Shown here piece by piece: positions 9,138 to 18,017 of a DNA stretch of 64,000 nt. Source of the stretch: Desulfobacterium sp. (GTDB lineage Bacteria; Desulfobacterota; Desulfobacteria; Desulfobacterales; Desulfobacteraceae); assembly GCA_016342325.1 (NCBI GenBank), contig JAEINR010000012.1, positions 37,674 to 101,673 of the forward strand. The letters are read 5' to 3'. Position 1 is the stretch's first letter. Every line of letters starts with the position of its first letter. The notes beneath the pieces were generated by a model that did not search any database, was not told the DNA's origin, and saw only the letters and a list, made by a program, of their open reading frames with translations. Position numbers and translations under genes: made by a program.

Positions 9138-9842
9138 TTAGTTTTGCCTCCCTTTGATCTCCTGGAATTCATCCAGGTCGATGGCCCGGAACTTCAACAG
9201 ATCCCCGGCCTTGAGCAGGATGGGATCTTTCCTTGCCGGATCAAACAGCCGGATGGGACAGCGGCCGATGAGTTGCCAGCCGCCGGGGCTCTCAATGGGG
9301 TAGATACCGGTCTGGTTGTTGGCGATGCCCACGGATCCCCAGGGTACCCGTTTCCGGGGGGAGTCGAGGCGGGGGGTGTGAAGTTGCTCAGGCAGCCCGC
9401 CCAGGTAGGGAAACCCCGGGGTGAACCCGATCATGTAGATGGGGTAGAGGGGCCGGGTGTGGATCTCGATCACCGCTTCGGGGGTGAGGTTGTGGATTTC
9501 GGCCACCATGTTAAGGTCCGGTCCCAGGGTCGGGTGGTAGCACACGGGCAATTCCACGGTGTCGGGTTCAGCAAGGGCCGTAGCCGACAGCCCCTGGTTC
9601 AGCCGGGTGAGCAGCGGCTTGAGGGTGTCCGGGGCAGTCGTGCAGGGATCATAGATGACGATCACCGCACAATAGGTGGGGATCACCTCTGTGATGCCGG
9701 GCACGGGCTCGGCTGCAAGCACGCTTGCCATGGCGCGAATCCGCTGGTTGATGCCGGGATCAATGGCGTTTCCGAACTCCATGAGCAGGCCGCAGTCCCC
9801 GGCGGTTCGAAAGAGGGGGGTGAGGTAGAGTCCTTTAGCCAT
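9138..9842 (-). CDS. pxpB: 5-oxoprolinase subunit B (PxpB, KipI)
   Basis: This 234-residue cyclophilin-like protein belongs to the KipI/PxpB family. Visible signatures are GDCGLLMEFGN near residue 15, the conserved GFTPGFPYLGGLP, and the following RKRVPWGSVGIANNQTG-IYP segment with SPGGWQLIGRCP. In Bacillus subtilis KipI was first described as an inhibitor of the sporulation kinase KinA. The family's general role, with PxpA and PxpC, is ATP-dependent opening of 5-oxoproline. It overlaps the 3' end of pxpA by eight bases and abuts pxpC, so the three subunits are translated together. Confidence 0.9.
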   Translation of the reverse strand: MAKGLYLTPLFRTAGDCGLLMEFGNAIDPGINQRIRAMASVLAAEPVPGITEVIPTYCAVIVIYDPCTTAPDTLKPLLTRLNQGLSATALAEPDTVELPVCYHPTLGPDLNMVAEIHNLTPEAVIEIHTRPLYPIYMIGFTPGFPYLGGLPEQLHTPRLDSPRKRVPWGSVGIANNQTGIYPIESPGGWQLIGRCPIRLFDPARKDPILLKAGDLLKFRAIDLDEFQEIKGRQN

Positions 9843-10629
9843 GGGTCAGCCCTTTTCCGGCATCAATGGCAGGGGCCAGGGTGACACCGTTGGATTCCAT
9901 GGCCTGGCGGATGGTTTTCACCAGGTCCACGGCCTTGGGGTTGTCCCCGTGGATGCAGAGGGTCTGGGCGTTGAGCTGTATCCGGGTGCCATCGGTGGCA
10001 ATCACTTCCCCTTGGGTGGCCATCATCAGCGCCCGCTCTGCCACTTCGGAGGGATTGCTGATCACGGCTCCGGGAAGCTTTCTTGGGGCCAGGGTTCCTT
10101 CCGGGGTGTAGGCCCGGTCCGGAAAGGCCTCAAAGATCACCTTCAGGCCCATGGTGCGGGAAAGCGCTGTCATGTGTTCTCCCTTTTTGCCGGCAAGGGC
10201 AATGTAGGCCATGTCCGGATCCACATCCACAATGGCCTGGGCAATGGTGGCGGCGGTGGCCGGGTCTTCCACGGCCTTGAGGTAGAGGCTGCCGTGGGGC
10301 TTGACATGGGTGACCCGGGTGTTGTGGGCCCTGGCAAAGGCCTGGAGGGCGCCGATCTGGTAGATGATGGCGCTCCTGAGCTCCTGGGGGGTCAGGTCCA
10401 TGTGTCTTCTGCCAAAGCCTTCAATGTCGGGGTAGCCCGGGTGGGCGCCGATGTTCACCCCGTTTTTTTTGGCAAGACCGATGGTTCGATCCATCACCGT
10501 GGGGTCGCCAGCGTGGTAGCCGCAGGCGATGTTGGCCGAGGTGATGAGCGGCATAACCGCCTCGTCCATGCCCAGGGTGTACGCCCCGAAGCTCTCTCCC
10601 ATGTCGCAGTTCAGATCAATGGTTGTCAT
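9835..10629 (-). CDS. pxpA: 5-oxoprolinase subunit A (PxpA, LamB/YcsF family)
   Basis: This 264-residue protein has the LamB/YcsF signature from its start: DLNCDMGESFGAYTLG, then the metal/substrate region IACGYHAGDP, GAHPGYPD, and VKPHGSLY near the middle. The C-terminal half contains FEAFPDRAYTPEGTL and the LCIHGDN motif. All are conserved in PxpA, the subunit that carries the amide-hydrolysis site of prokaryotic 5-oxoprolinase. Its ATG overlaps the hyuB stop by four bases. Its position between the HyuA/HyuB pair and PxpB/PxpC places two kinds of oxoprolinase-like enzyme in one operon. Confidence 0.92.
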   Translation of the reverse strand: MTTIDLNCDMGESFGAYTLGMDEAVMPLITSANIACGYHAGDPTVMDRTIGLAKKNGVNIGAHPGYPDIEGFGRRHMDLTPQELRSAIIYQIGALQAFARAHNTRVTHVKPHGSLYLKAVEDPATAATIAQAIVDVDPDMAYIALAGKKGEHMTALSRTMGLKVIFEAFPDRAYTPEGTLAPRKLPGAVISNPSEVAERALMMATQGEVIATDGTRIQLNAQTLCIHGDNPKAVDLVKTIRQAMESNGVTLAPAIDAGKGLTHG

Positions 10630-12263
10630 GATTTTTTTCCTTTGATGGTATCGGGGCGAAGCGTGCTGTAGCCGCCCTTTCCTTCGATGTTGTCGGGCCG
10701 AAGTCGGCCATAGCCGCCGCCGCCCGGGGTTTCTAACCGCAGGATCTCATTGGTTTTCATTTGGGTGTGGAACTTGCCGGGCATGGGTTCTTCCCGGCCG
10801 TTCCGCAGGATTTTGTTGGTGCCCCGTTTGCCGGGATCTCCCCCTGCCACGCCATAGGGCCGGGTCCTGCGTCGTTCGGAGATCACGGTCACCTCGGCGT
10901 CGGACAACAGTTTCATCTCCCGGACAAGGCCGCAGCCCCCGGAGAAGCGGCCCCTGCCGCCCGAGTGCTTCCGGATGGCGTACCGGGTCACCAGAAAGGG
11001 GTAACTGTATTCCAGGGCTTCCACCGGGGTGTTGAGGGTGTTTGTCATGTGGGAGTGGACAGCGCTCTCCCCGTGGGACGTGGCGGTTGCGCCCATGCCG
11101 CCGGCCAGGGTCTCGTAGTAGGCAAAGGGGTGGCCGGTCCTGGTATCCATGCCGCCGATGGTGACGTTGTTCATGGTGCCCTGGCTTGCGGCCGAAATCC
11201 GGCCGGGAAGGGCTTTGTTCAACGCCCCCATTACCGTGTCCACCACCCGCTGGGAGGTTTCCACATTGCCGGCTGCCACCGGGGCGGGAAAGACAGCATC
11301 CACAATGCTGCCCTTCCGGGTCTTGACGGTGATGGGCCGGAAGCTGCCAGCGTTAAAGGGGATCTCCTCCCGGATCAGGGTCCTGAACACATAGATGACG
11401 GCGGAAAGGGTGATGGCGAAAACGGCGTTGACACTGCCCGGAACCTGGTCGGCGGAATCGGTGAAGTCCAGGAAGGCCTGGTCTTTGTCAATGGTGAGGG
11501 TCACCTTGATGGCGATATTTTCCGTGGTAAGGCCGTCGTCATCCAGGTGGTCCTCAAATTCGTAGCTGCCGTCCGGGATGGTGGCGATCTGTTGCCGGGT
11601 GACGGCCTCGGAATAGTCCATGAGGGCATGGGCATGGAAGGATACCGTGTCAAGACCATGGGTTGCGACAAGGGCCTTCATCCGTTTGATGCCCGTGGTG
11701 TTGGCCATGATCTGGGCCTCAAAATCCCCCTCCCGCTCGTGGGGCGTCCGGACGTTGCTGAGAAACAGGGTCATGAGGTCCCTGTCCCGCTCTCCCTGTT
11801 TCATGATCTTCAACGGCGGGATGATGATCCCCTCCTGGAACAAGGAGGTGGACAGGGGCATGGAGCCCGCGGTCATGCCCCCCACATCTGCGTGGTGGGC
11901 CCGGTTGGCCACGAAAAAAAGCGGGAAGGGATCGTCCCCGAACACAGGGGCCACAAGGGTGATGTCCGGCAGGTGGCTGCCGCCCTTGTAAGGATCGTTG
12001 AGCATGACCATGTCGCCCTCATGGAAATCCACACTTTCGATGGCCGTCTTCACGGACAGGGGCATGGAGCCCAGGTGGACCGGGATGTGGGCGGCCTGGG
12101 CGATCATCTCGCCGGATCCGTCAAACAGGGCGCAGGAGAAGTCCCGGCGTTCCTTGATGTTGGGGGAGAAGGCGGTGCGGTTCAACGTCACTCCCATCTC
12201 TTCGCAGATGGATGAAAGCCTGTTCTTGAACACCTCCATGAGGACCGGGTTGGGCTGGGTCAT
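10626..12263 (-). CDS. Hydantoinase B / oxoprolinase beta-type subunit
   Basis: This 545-residue protein belongs to the HyuB family (N-methylhydantoinase B, also the C-terminal half of eukaryotic 5-oxoprolinase and acetone carboxylase alpha-like proteins). Typical segments are NRTAFSPNIKERRDFSCALFD, HIPVHLGSMP, NDPYKGGSHLPDITLV, the glycine-rich ANRAHHADVGGMTAGSMP, and PFAYYETLAGGMGA with HTHM-like residues nearby. It partners HyuA, whose stop it overlaps by four bases. With HyuA it should hydrolyse a cyclic amide at the cost of ATP. The C-terminus carries an unusual 14-residue tandem duplication (GGYGRLRPDNIEGK, GGYSTLRPDTIKGK), probably a recent expansion. Confidence 0.9.
   Translation of the reverse strand: MTQPNPVLMEVFKNRLSSICEEMGVTLNRTAFSPNIKERRDFSCALFDGSGEMIAQAAHIPVHLGSMPLSVKTAIESVDFHEGDMVMLNDPYKGGSHLPDITLVAPVFGDDPFPLFFVANRAHHADVGGMTAGSMPLSTSLFQEGIIIPPLKIMKQGERDRDLMTLFLSNVRTPHEREGDFEAQIMANTTGIKRMKALVATHGLDTVSFHAHALMDYSEAVTRQQIATIPDGSYEFEDHLDDDGLTTENIAIKVTLTIDKDQAFLDFTDSADQVPGSVNAVFAITLSAVIYVFRTLIREEIPFNAGSFRPITVKTRKGSIVDAVFPAPVAAGNVETSQRVVDTVMGALNKALPGRISAASQGTMNNVTIGGMDTRTGHPFAYYETLAGGMGATATSHGESAVHSHMTNTLNTPVEALEYSYPFLVTRYAIRKHSGGRGRFSGGCGLVREMKLLSDAEVTVISERRRTRPYGVAGGDPGKRGTNKILRNGREEPMPGKFHTQMKTNEILRLETPGGGGYGRLRPDNIEGKGGYSTLRPDTIKGKKS
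10635..10718 (-). repeat. 42-bp tandem duplication at the 3' end of hyuB
   Basis: Two adjacent 42-bp units encode GGYGRLRPDNIEGK and GGYSTLRPDTIKGK just before the stop codon. They are diverged but clearly related, and they lengthen the C-terminus without changing frame. Confidence 0.7.
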
Positions 12264-14263
12264 GGGGCCACCTCATTTTTGCTGTTGCTGTTGCAGGTGA
12301 TGATGAGGTTGCCGAAATTGTCCACCTGGGCCAGGGCCCCCGGGGGAATCACCAGGGTGGCGGAGTACTCCAGGACAATGGCAGGACCCGGGATGCGGTT
12401 GCCGTTTCTCAACCGGCTTCTGAGGATCAGGTTTGCGCCATGGGGGATGCTGTCGAAGATCACCTGTTGCTGGCCGACAAAGGCGCTGGGGTCGGGTGTT
12501 TTGCCCTGGAATGGTTCGGGTTCAAAGACGGGCTTTTCGGAAATACCCCGTGCCCTGAGGCGGATGTTGACGATCTCCACGGCCTTGTTTCGCCCGGCGT
12601 AGCCATAGCTTTTTTCATGGAGCCGGTGGAAGCGTTCTTCATAGTCCAGGTCAAAGGGGACCATGAGCTCAAAGGATTGGCCCTTGTACCGCATGTCAAG
12701 GAACGGTTCAATGATGACGCTATCCGGGTCAAACCCCTCGGCTGCAAGCGCCGCTAACCCGGTTTTTATCAGCGGGGCAAAGCACTGGTCGAGCCTGGGA
12801 AACAGGCCCGCTTCCTGGGCCAGCATCACCGTGAGGGAGTAGTCCTTGATCACATCGGCCATGAGCATGCCCATGGCCGAGAGGGTGCCCGGGTTTTTGG
12901 GGACCATGACGGTGGGGATGTTCATCTGCCGGGCCAGATCCACGGCATGGAGGCCGCCGGCCCCGCCAAAGGAGAACAGGGTAAACCCGGAGGGGTCGAC
13001 GCCCCGCTCCACCGAGATCACCCGGATCGCTTTTTCCATGACGGCATTGGCAACGCTGATTACCCCCTGGGCAAGGGCCATGGGGGTGAGGCCGGTCTGC
13101 TCCGCCGTGGCTTCAAACACGGTTTTCAGCCGGTCGAAATCAAGGGCCATGGTGCCCCCCAGAAAGTGGTCGGGTACCAGGCGCCCGAGGAAGAGGTTGG
13201 CATCGGTGACTGTGATCCGTTCCCCCGTGCCGTAGCAGATGGGGCCGGGAGTTGCGCCTGCGCTTTCAGGGCCCACCTGAAAGGCGCCCTGGGGGTTGAT
13301 GGCGAGCATTGACCCGCCGCCGGCACCCACGGTGTGGATGTCGATCATGGGCACCTTGACGGGAAACCCGGCAATGGTGGATTCAGACGTGAGGGGCAGG
13401 GCGTTGTCCAATAGGGCCACGTCCGTGGAGGTGCCCCCCATGTCAAAGGAGATCAGCTTGTTCCTGTTGGCCATCCTGCCGGTTTCAAAGGCCCCGACAG
13501 CGCCGCCGGCAGGGCCGGAGAGGATGGTCTTCACCGATTCAGTCATGGCGGCGGCGGCAGAGATGGTGCCGCCGTTGGACTGCATGATCCTGAACGCTTT
13601 TGCCTTGAGCGCCTTTTGGATATGGCGGATATACCGGCCCATGATGGGGGAAACATAGGCGTTGATCAGGGTGGTGGAGGTGCGTTCGTACTCCCTGAAT
13701 TCCGCCAGAACTTTGTGGGAGAGGGAGACCGGGATGTTCAGTTCCCGGATCAGCTCCCCCATGCGGATCTCATCCCCGGGATCCAGATAGGAGAAGAGAA
13801 AACAGATGGCAACGGATTCCACCTGGGCCTGTTCCAGTTGTTCGGCCACCCGGGCGGCGGACGCCTCGTCAAAGGGCCGTTCCCGATCGCCGCTGCTGGT
13901 GATCCTGCAGTCCACCCCGAAGCAAAGGCTTTGGGGCACCATGGGCGTGGGTTTTCGATAACCCGGATTGTAGAGCTCCCTGCGGTTCTGGCGGCCGATG
14001 GCCACAATATCCTCAAATCCCTGGTTGGTGACAAGGGCCGTGACTGCCCCCTTTCGCTCCAAAAGGGCGTTGGTGGCCACGGTGGAGCCGTGGACCACCT
14101 GGAATTCCGTGGTGCCGGTGAGCTTTCTCAATCCCTCGAGCACGGATTCCGCCGGGTTGGAGGGGGTTGAGAGCAGCTTGAACACCCCCCATTCGCCGTT
14201 TTGCTTATAAATGAAATCGGTGAATGTGCCCCCTGTATCCACGCCAATGATCTCCATGGTCAT
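12260..14263 (-). CDS. Hydantoinase A / oxoprolinase alpha-type ATPase subunit
   Basis: This 667-residue protein matches the HyuA family. The N-terminal actin-like ATPase phosphate loop GVDTGGTFTDFIY begins at residue 7. It is followed by VVHGSTVATNALLERKGA and the family segment FEDIVAIGRQNRRELYN. Further in are GPAGGAVGAFE, SFDMGGTSTDV (second phosphate loop) and IDIHTVGAGGGS. The C-terminal part carries FGGAGGLHAVDLA and PKNPGTLSAMGML. HyuA and HyuB together hydrolyse N-methylhydantoin or 5-oxoproline with ATP. The gene is four-base coupled to the regulator upstream and to hyuB downstream. The exact substrate cannot be read from sequence; oxoproline and hydantoins are both possible. Confidence 0.92.
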   Translation of the reverse strand: MTMEIIGVDTGGTFTDFIYKQNGEWGVFKLLSTPSNPAESVLEGLRKLTGTTEFQVVHGSTVATNALLERKGAVTALVTNQGFEDIVAIGRQNRRELYNPGYRKPTPMVPQSLCFGVDCRITSSGDRERPFDEASAARVAEQLEQAQVESVAICFLFSYLDPGDEIRMGELIRELNIPVSLSHKVLAEFREYERTSTTLINAYVSPIMGRYIRHIQKALKAKAFRIMQSNGGTISAAAAMTESVKTILSGPAGGAVGAFETGRMANRNKLISFDMGGTSTDVALLDNALPLTSESTIAGFPVKVPMIDIHTVGAGGGSMLAINPQGAFQVGPESAGATPGPICYGTGERITVTDANLFLGRLVPDHFLGGTMALDFDRLKTVFEATAEQTGLTPMALAQGVISVANAVMEKAIRVISVERGVDPSGFTLFSFGGAGGLHAVDLARQMNIPTVMVPKNPGTLSAMGMLMADVIKDYSLTVMLAQEAGLFPRLDQCFAPLIKTGLAALAAEGFDPDSVIIEPFLDMRYKGQSFELMVPFDLDYEERFHRLHEKSYGYAGRNKAVEIVNIRLRARGISEKPVFEPEPFQGKTPDPSAFVGQQQVIFDSIPHGANLILRSRLRNGNRIPGPAIVLEYSATLVIPPGALAQVDNFGNLIITCNSNSKNEVAP

Positions 14264-15195
14264 GTGTCCTCTCTTGGATGGGCCAGGAATCGCTTGACCA
14301 TGCCCATGCCCTCGTCATCGTGGAACCGGTTGTAGGTGACCGGCGTTGGAATGTGGCTGAACAGGGCCGGGTTCTCCTCAAAGATCATCCTGAGGGTCAC
14401 AAGGGTGGTGGTCTCCCTGACAAGTTCCTTGTCCATCCTCACCTGGGAAAGGGTGTGGACATGGAAAAAGGGGTAGGCGGCCATGAGGTCGGCATGGGTG
14501 GCGGCCATGCGTTGTCGGACCTGGTCCGAGGTGACCACCAGGGTTATCCTGGCATCGGTGGGAAGGGATGAAAAGTCCAGGAGCTGCTCCAGGGGCGGGG
14601 TGGTTTTCAATGGAATGACCCGGATGGTGTCCGGCAGACCCTCAACCAGGGGGGCGCTCCTGAGGGAGGTGACCACGAGTTCCGGGGCCATGGCTTCGGC
14701 GTCTATCTTTTCCATGAGCTCGTCAACAAACAGGGGGACCACCTTGACCTTGAAAATGGATTCCAGCTCTTTTTTTCCCACAACAAGGCCGTAAAAATCC
14801 TTGTCTGCATAGACCACCCTGGCGGGGTCAGGCCGATATTCCTCCAGGGCCGAGAGGGCCGCGGCGATGATTCCGGATTCGTTGATCCCGGATGCCTTGA
14901 GATGGTTGAACTCCTGGATGATCTTTTCCCTGGACCTCAGATAGGCCTGGATCTGCTCCTCGGAATACCGGGGGCGAATCTCGGTGCCGGCCCGCTTTTT
15001 CTGGCGGATAAATCCCTCTTTGGCAAGCCGTGCACACACTTCCTTGACCGTGTTGACGCTCACCTTATGCGCCTTGGCAAGCTGTTCCGATGTGGGCAGC
15101 TTCTCTCCGCCGCACTGGATGATGCGATGGATGAGCCTTGCATGGAGCCGCTTGCTCCGGGTCACGAGTTGGTCAATTTTAAGGCCGGGTACCAT
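14260..15195 (-). CDS. GntR-family transcriptional regulator of the oxoprolinase/TRAP operon
   Basis: This 311-residue protein starts with a GntR-type winged helix at about residues 10-75: a helix-turn-helix in LPTSEQLAKAHKVSVNTVKEVCARLAKEGFI and a wing in RQKKRAGTEI. The remaining two thirds do not look like a FadR all-helical domain. They resemble a ligand-sensing domain with alternating strands and helices, including ARVVYADKDFYGLVVGKKEL and ARITLVVTSDQVRQRM. It is the first gene of the operon and overlaps hyuA by four bases, so it is probably autoregulated and senses the transported or hydrolysed compound. The start ATG has AGGAT upstream. Confidence 0.85.
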   Translation of the reverse strand: MVPGLKIDQLVTRSKRLHARLIHRIIQCGGEKLPTSEQLAKAHKVSVNTVKEVCARLAKEGFIRQKKRAGTEIRPRYSEEQIQAYLRSREKIIQEFNHLKASGINESGIIAAALSALEEYRPDPARVVYADKDFYGLVVGKKELESIFKVKVVPLFVDELMEKIDAEAMAPELVVTSLRSAPLVEGLPDTIRVIPLKTTPPLEQLLDFSSLPTDARITLVVTSDQVRQRMAATHADLMAAYPFFHVHTLSQVRMDKELVRETTTLVTLRMIFEENPALFSHIPTPVTYNRFHDDEGMGMVKRFLAHPREDT

Positions 15196-15244
15196 GCTTA
15201 TATCCTGTCACACCGCTGTCTTGAATCCGTGGATTAAAAAGTAC

Positions 15245-15273
15245 ATTTTTATATATTTTATTGGCTTTGTCAA
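15245..15273 (-). promoter_or_regulatory. Candidate sigma-70 promoter for the GntR-hyu-pxp-TRAP operon
   Basis: On the minus strand TTGACA (15273-15268) is followed after 16-17 bases by TAAAAA/AAAAAT (about 15251-15245), giving a leader of roughly 40 bases to the GntR start. The -35 box lies inside a short CTTTG-T-CAAAG palindrome, a plausible operator. The same CTTTG/CAAAG core occurs in the longer palindrome at 5030-5050. Confidence 0.45.
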
Positions 15274-15310
15274 AGATATATAGAAAAAAAGCCCTGGTTT
15301 TATGGTTGAA

Positions 15311-15398
15311 ATGACCAAGTGATTGGACTTTATGTCCTGGCCCCAGGGGTTGTAATGATCAAGTGATCGGACTCTATAGCCTGGCCCCAGAGGAAGAT
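15311..15398 (+). repeat. 44-bp imperfect tandem repeat, two units
   Basis: Units at 15311-15354 and 15355-15398 both read atgaYcaagtgatYggact, then a short variable part, then cctggccccag. The second unit ends in gcctggccccagaggaa, close to gcctgaccccagagga at 31687, so it may belong to a dispersed family. Confidence 0.65.
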
Positions 15399-15567
15399 AA
15401 AATGTCCGGATATTTTGCAAGGACCTATAAAAACTGGTATGGTGCCCAGGATTGATTCCAGCGCCATGGCAAAGGCTCCATCCACCCAGGCGGTCTTTGT
15501 CATTGACATGGATGTACCACAATGTGATATAAGAAATGGATTGACCATGGTGAAATTGAGAGGCTGA

Positions 15568-16854
15568 ATGAAAAAAGAATATCGTTTTGACACCCGGGTG
15601 ATCCACGAAGGCCCGGCCAGGGATAGCTGGGAGGGCGCCACCCTTCCCCCGATCTTCCAGACTGCGTCCCATGCCCACCCCACGGCAGAGAGCCTGAGCC
15701 AGGCCTTTGCCGGCGAGGGCGATGACCATGTCTACATGCGGTTGAGCAATCCCACCAACCAGTTCCTTGAAGAGAAGCTCGCCGCCCTTGGGTCGGGCAA
15801 GGGGGCGGTTGTTACCTCATCGGGCATGGCCGCCATCAACAACGCCTGCATGACCCTGCTTCGGTCCGGGGATGAACTTGTGGCCGGGCGCTCTTTGTTC
15901 ATGTCCACCTCGTTTCTCTTTACCTCCCTGTTCAAGAAGTACGGGATCACGGCCCACCTGGTGGATCCCCTTGACTTGGACGCCTTTGCCCGGGCCATCA
16001 CCGACAAGACCCGGTTTTTGTATGTGGAGACCATCGGCAATCCTGCCATGGACATCCCGGATATTTCCGCCATGGCCAAGCTTGCCCATGACAACGGGCT
16101 GCCGCTGCTGGTGGACAACACCCTGGCCTCCCCCTGGCTGTTCCGGCCCATTGAACACGGTGCCGACGTGGTGATCCATTCCACCACCAAATATCTGAGC
16201 GGCCACGGTGCCGCCATGGGGGGCGTTGTCATTGACGGGGGTAATTTCGAGTGGCACCCGGACCGGTTTCCGGATTTTGCGCCCTTTGTGGAAAGGAAAG
16301 GCGACCTTGCCTTCCTGGATCGCATGTGGCGGGAGCATCACATCAACTTCGGCACCACCCAGGCCCCGTTTCATTCCTTTCTCACCCTGCTCGGCCTTGA
16401 CACCCTGGCGTTGCGCATGGAGCGTCACATGGCCAATGCCATCAAGGTGGCCTGGTTCCTCCGGGATCATCCAAAAGTCTCCTGGGTCAACTTTCCGGGA
16501 CTTACCGACCACCCTTGTTTTAAAATGGCCTCGGCCCAGTTCCAGGGCAAGGGGTTTGGCAGCATGCTCACCTTCGGCCTCAAGGACCAGGCCGCCTGTT
16601 TCTCCATGATCGATAACCTCAAGATCATCCGGCAGCTTGCAAACCTGGGGGACTGCAAGACCCTTGTGATCCATCCCTACTCCACCCAGTTTGCCTCCCA
16701 TGACGAGGCCGAGAAAAAACGGTTGAATATCTCGCCGGGCATGATCCGGCTTTCGGTGGGCATCGAGAACTGGGAGGATATCTGCAGCGACATTGACCAG
16801 GCCCTGGAAGGGGGGACTGCCGCGAAACCGTCCCCTGGAAAGAAAACGCCATGA
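15568..16854 (+). CDS. metY: O-acetylhomoserine sulfhydrylase (PLP-dependent)
   Basis: This 428-residue enzyme is of the Cys/Met-metabolism PLP family. It should replace the acetyl group of O-acetylhomoserine with sulfide to give homocysteine. The PLP-binding lysine is K208 in VIHSTTKYLSGHG. Other family segments are YMRLSNPTNQFLEEKLAALG, TSSGMAAINNACMTLL and LLVDNTLASPWLFRP. Its stop overlaps the metX start in an ATGA, and metX makes its substrate, which supports the sulfhydrylase role over cystathionine gamma-synthase. A cystathionine enzyme remains a lesser alternative. It is the first gene of the met-ycaO-GGDEF operon. Confidence 0.9.
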   Translation: MKKEYRFDTRVIHEGPARDSWEGATLPPIFQTASHAHPTAESLSQAFAGEGDDHVYMRLSNPTNQFLEEKLAALGSGKGAVVTSSGMAAINNACMTLLRSGDELVAGRSLFMSTSFLFTSLFKKYGITAHLVDPLDLDAFARAITDKTRFLYVETIGNPAMDIPDISAMAKLAHDNGLPLLVDNTLASPWLFRPIEHGADVVIHSTTKYLSGHGAAMGGVVIDGGNFEWHPDRFPDFAPFVERKGDLAFLDRMWREHHINFGTTQAPFHSFLTLLGLDTLALRMERHMANAIKVAWFLRDHPKVSWVNFPGLTDHPCFKMASAQFQGKGFGSMLTFGLKDQAACFSMIDNLKIIRQLANLGDCKTLVIHPYSTQFASHDEAEKKRLNISPGMIRLSVGIENWEDICSDIDQALEGGTAAKPSPGKKTP

Positions 16855-18017
16855 GCGACTACATTGAACAGGATGGGTCGGGTGCCACCGTGGGGAGTGT
16901 TGCGAAGCGATCGTTCACCTTTGCCGAACCCGACCGGGAGATGACCCTTGAGAGCGGCGCCGCCCTCGGCCCCATCACCCTGGCCTACGAGACCTGCGGG
17001 ACCCTGAATGCAGACAAGAGCAATGCCGTTCTCATCCTCCACGCCCTGACCGGGGACGCCCACGTGGCCGGCTACCACCGGCCCGAGGACCCCAAACCGG
17101 GATGGTGGGACTCCATGGTGGGCCCGGGCAAGGGCATCGATACTGATCGTTATTTTGTGATCTGCTCCAATGTGCTGGGCAGCTGTGTGGGCACCACCGG
17201 CCCCTCCTCCATTAATCCGGCCACGGACAGGCCCTACGGCGGCGATTTTCCCGTGATCACCATCACGGATATTGTCCGGGCCCAGAAGCAGTTGGTGGAT
17301 CACCTTGGCATCGAAAAGCTGCTTTGCGTGGTGGGCGGATCTGTGGGGGGCATGCAGGTCCTGGAATGGTGCGCCCGGTATCCGGATATGATGGTGTCGG
17401 CCATCCCCCTTGCCACCACCACCCGGCATTCAGCCCAGGCCATCGCCTTTAACGAGGTGGCCCGCCAGGCCATCATGACCGATAGCAACTGGAATTCCGG
17501 GGATTACTACGCCAGCGACAACCCGGACATGGGGCTGGCCGTTGCCAGGATGATCGGTCACATCACCTATCTTTCCGACGAGGCCATGGGGGTGAAGTTC
17601 GGCAGAAAGCTCCAGGATCGCAGCGCCCTCTCCTTTGAGTTCGGGGGTGATTTCCAGGTGGAGAGTTACCTCCGGTACCAGGGCAAGAAGTTTGTGGAAC
17701 GGTTTGACGCCAATTCTTTTTTGTACATCACCAAGGCGGCCGATTATTTCGATCTTGCCAGGGATTACGGTGCAGGCTCCCTCAAACGCGCCATTGCACG
17801 ATTCAAGGCCCGGTTCCTGGTGGTGTCCTACACCTCGGACTGGCTCTATCCCACCTATCAATCCAAGGAGATGGTCAAGGCCATGAAACAGAATAACCTG
17901 GACGTGAGTTTTTGCGAGATCAAGGCCAAGTGGGGCCATGACGCGTTTCTATTGCCCGGGACACGGCTGGATAGCCTGATTTCTGGGTTTCTCACGGGGG
18001 TGGGCGATGACCTTTGA
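16851..18017 (+). CDS. metX: Homoserine O-acetyltransferase
   Basis: This 388-residue alpha/beta-hydrolase-fold enzyme transfers acetyl from acetyl-CoA to homoserine. The nucleophile is S164 in GGSVGGMQVLEW. The other triad residues are D330 (YTSDWLYP) and H363 (KWGHDAFLLPG). Family hallmarks AYETCGTLNADKSNAV, LHALTGDAHVAG and GSCVGTTGPSSINP are present, and length is normal. It feeds metY upstream and is followed by metW, which overlaps its end by eleven bases. The metX-metW pairing is common in proteobacteria. Some MetX-like proteins use succinyl-CoA; the context does not exclude that. Confidence 0.93.
   Translation: MSDYIEQDGSGATVGSVAKRSFTFAEPDREMTLESGAALGPITLAYETCGTLNADKSNAVLILHALTGDAHVAGYHRPEDPKPGWWDSMVGPGKGIDTDRYFVICSNVLGSCVGTTGPSSINPATDRPYGGDFPVITITDIVRAQKQLVDHLGIEKLLCVVGGSVGGMQVLEWCARYPDMMVSAIPLATTTRHSAQAIAFNEVARQAIMTDSNWNSGDYYASDNPDMGLAVARMIGHITYLSDEAMGVKFGRKLQDRSALSFEFGGDFQVESYLRYQGKKFVERFDANSFLYITKAADYFDLARDYGAGSLKRAIARFKARFLVVSYTSDWLYPTYQSKEMVKAMKQNNLDVSFCEIKAKWGHDAFLLPGTRLDSLISGFLTGVGDDL

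Larger units (their letters stand above)
15196..15567. other. Divergent intergenic region between the hyu/pxp operon and metY
   Basis: No gene is supported. The left part is AT-rich and holds the candidate minus-strand promoter at 15245-15273. The middle holds two 44-bp imperfect tandem repeats at 15311-15398. The right 170 bases lead to metY. I looked there for a SAM-responsive riboswitch and recognised none. The metY ribosome site is the GAGAGG just before 15568. Confidence 0.5.

Noticed and set aside
9841..10671. Long plus-strand frame opposite pxpA
   Set aside because: It is fully antisense to a gene with clear family motifs and has no motifs of its own; high GC makes such shadow frames common here.
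10761..12215. 484-residue plus-strand frame opposite hyuB
   Set aside because: Shadow of hyuB, histidine- and glycine-rich with no domain pattern and no ribosome site.
15400..15567. SAM-type riboswitch upstream of metY
   Set aside because: The location is right, but I could not find the conserved core or pairing pattern of a known SAM riboswitch class by eye.
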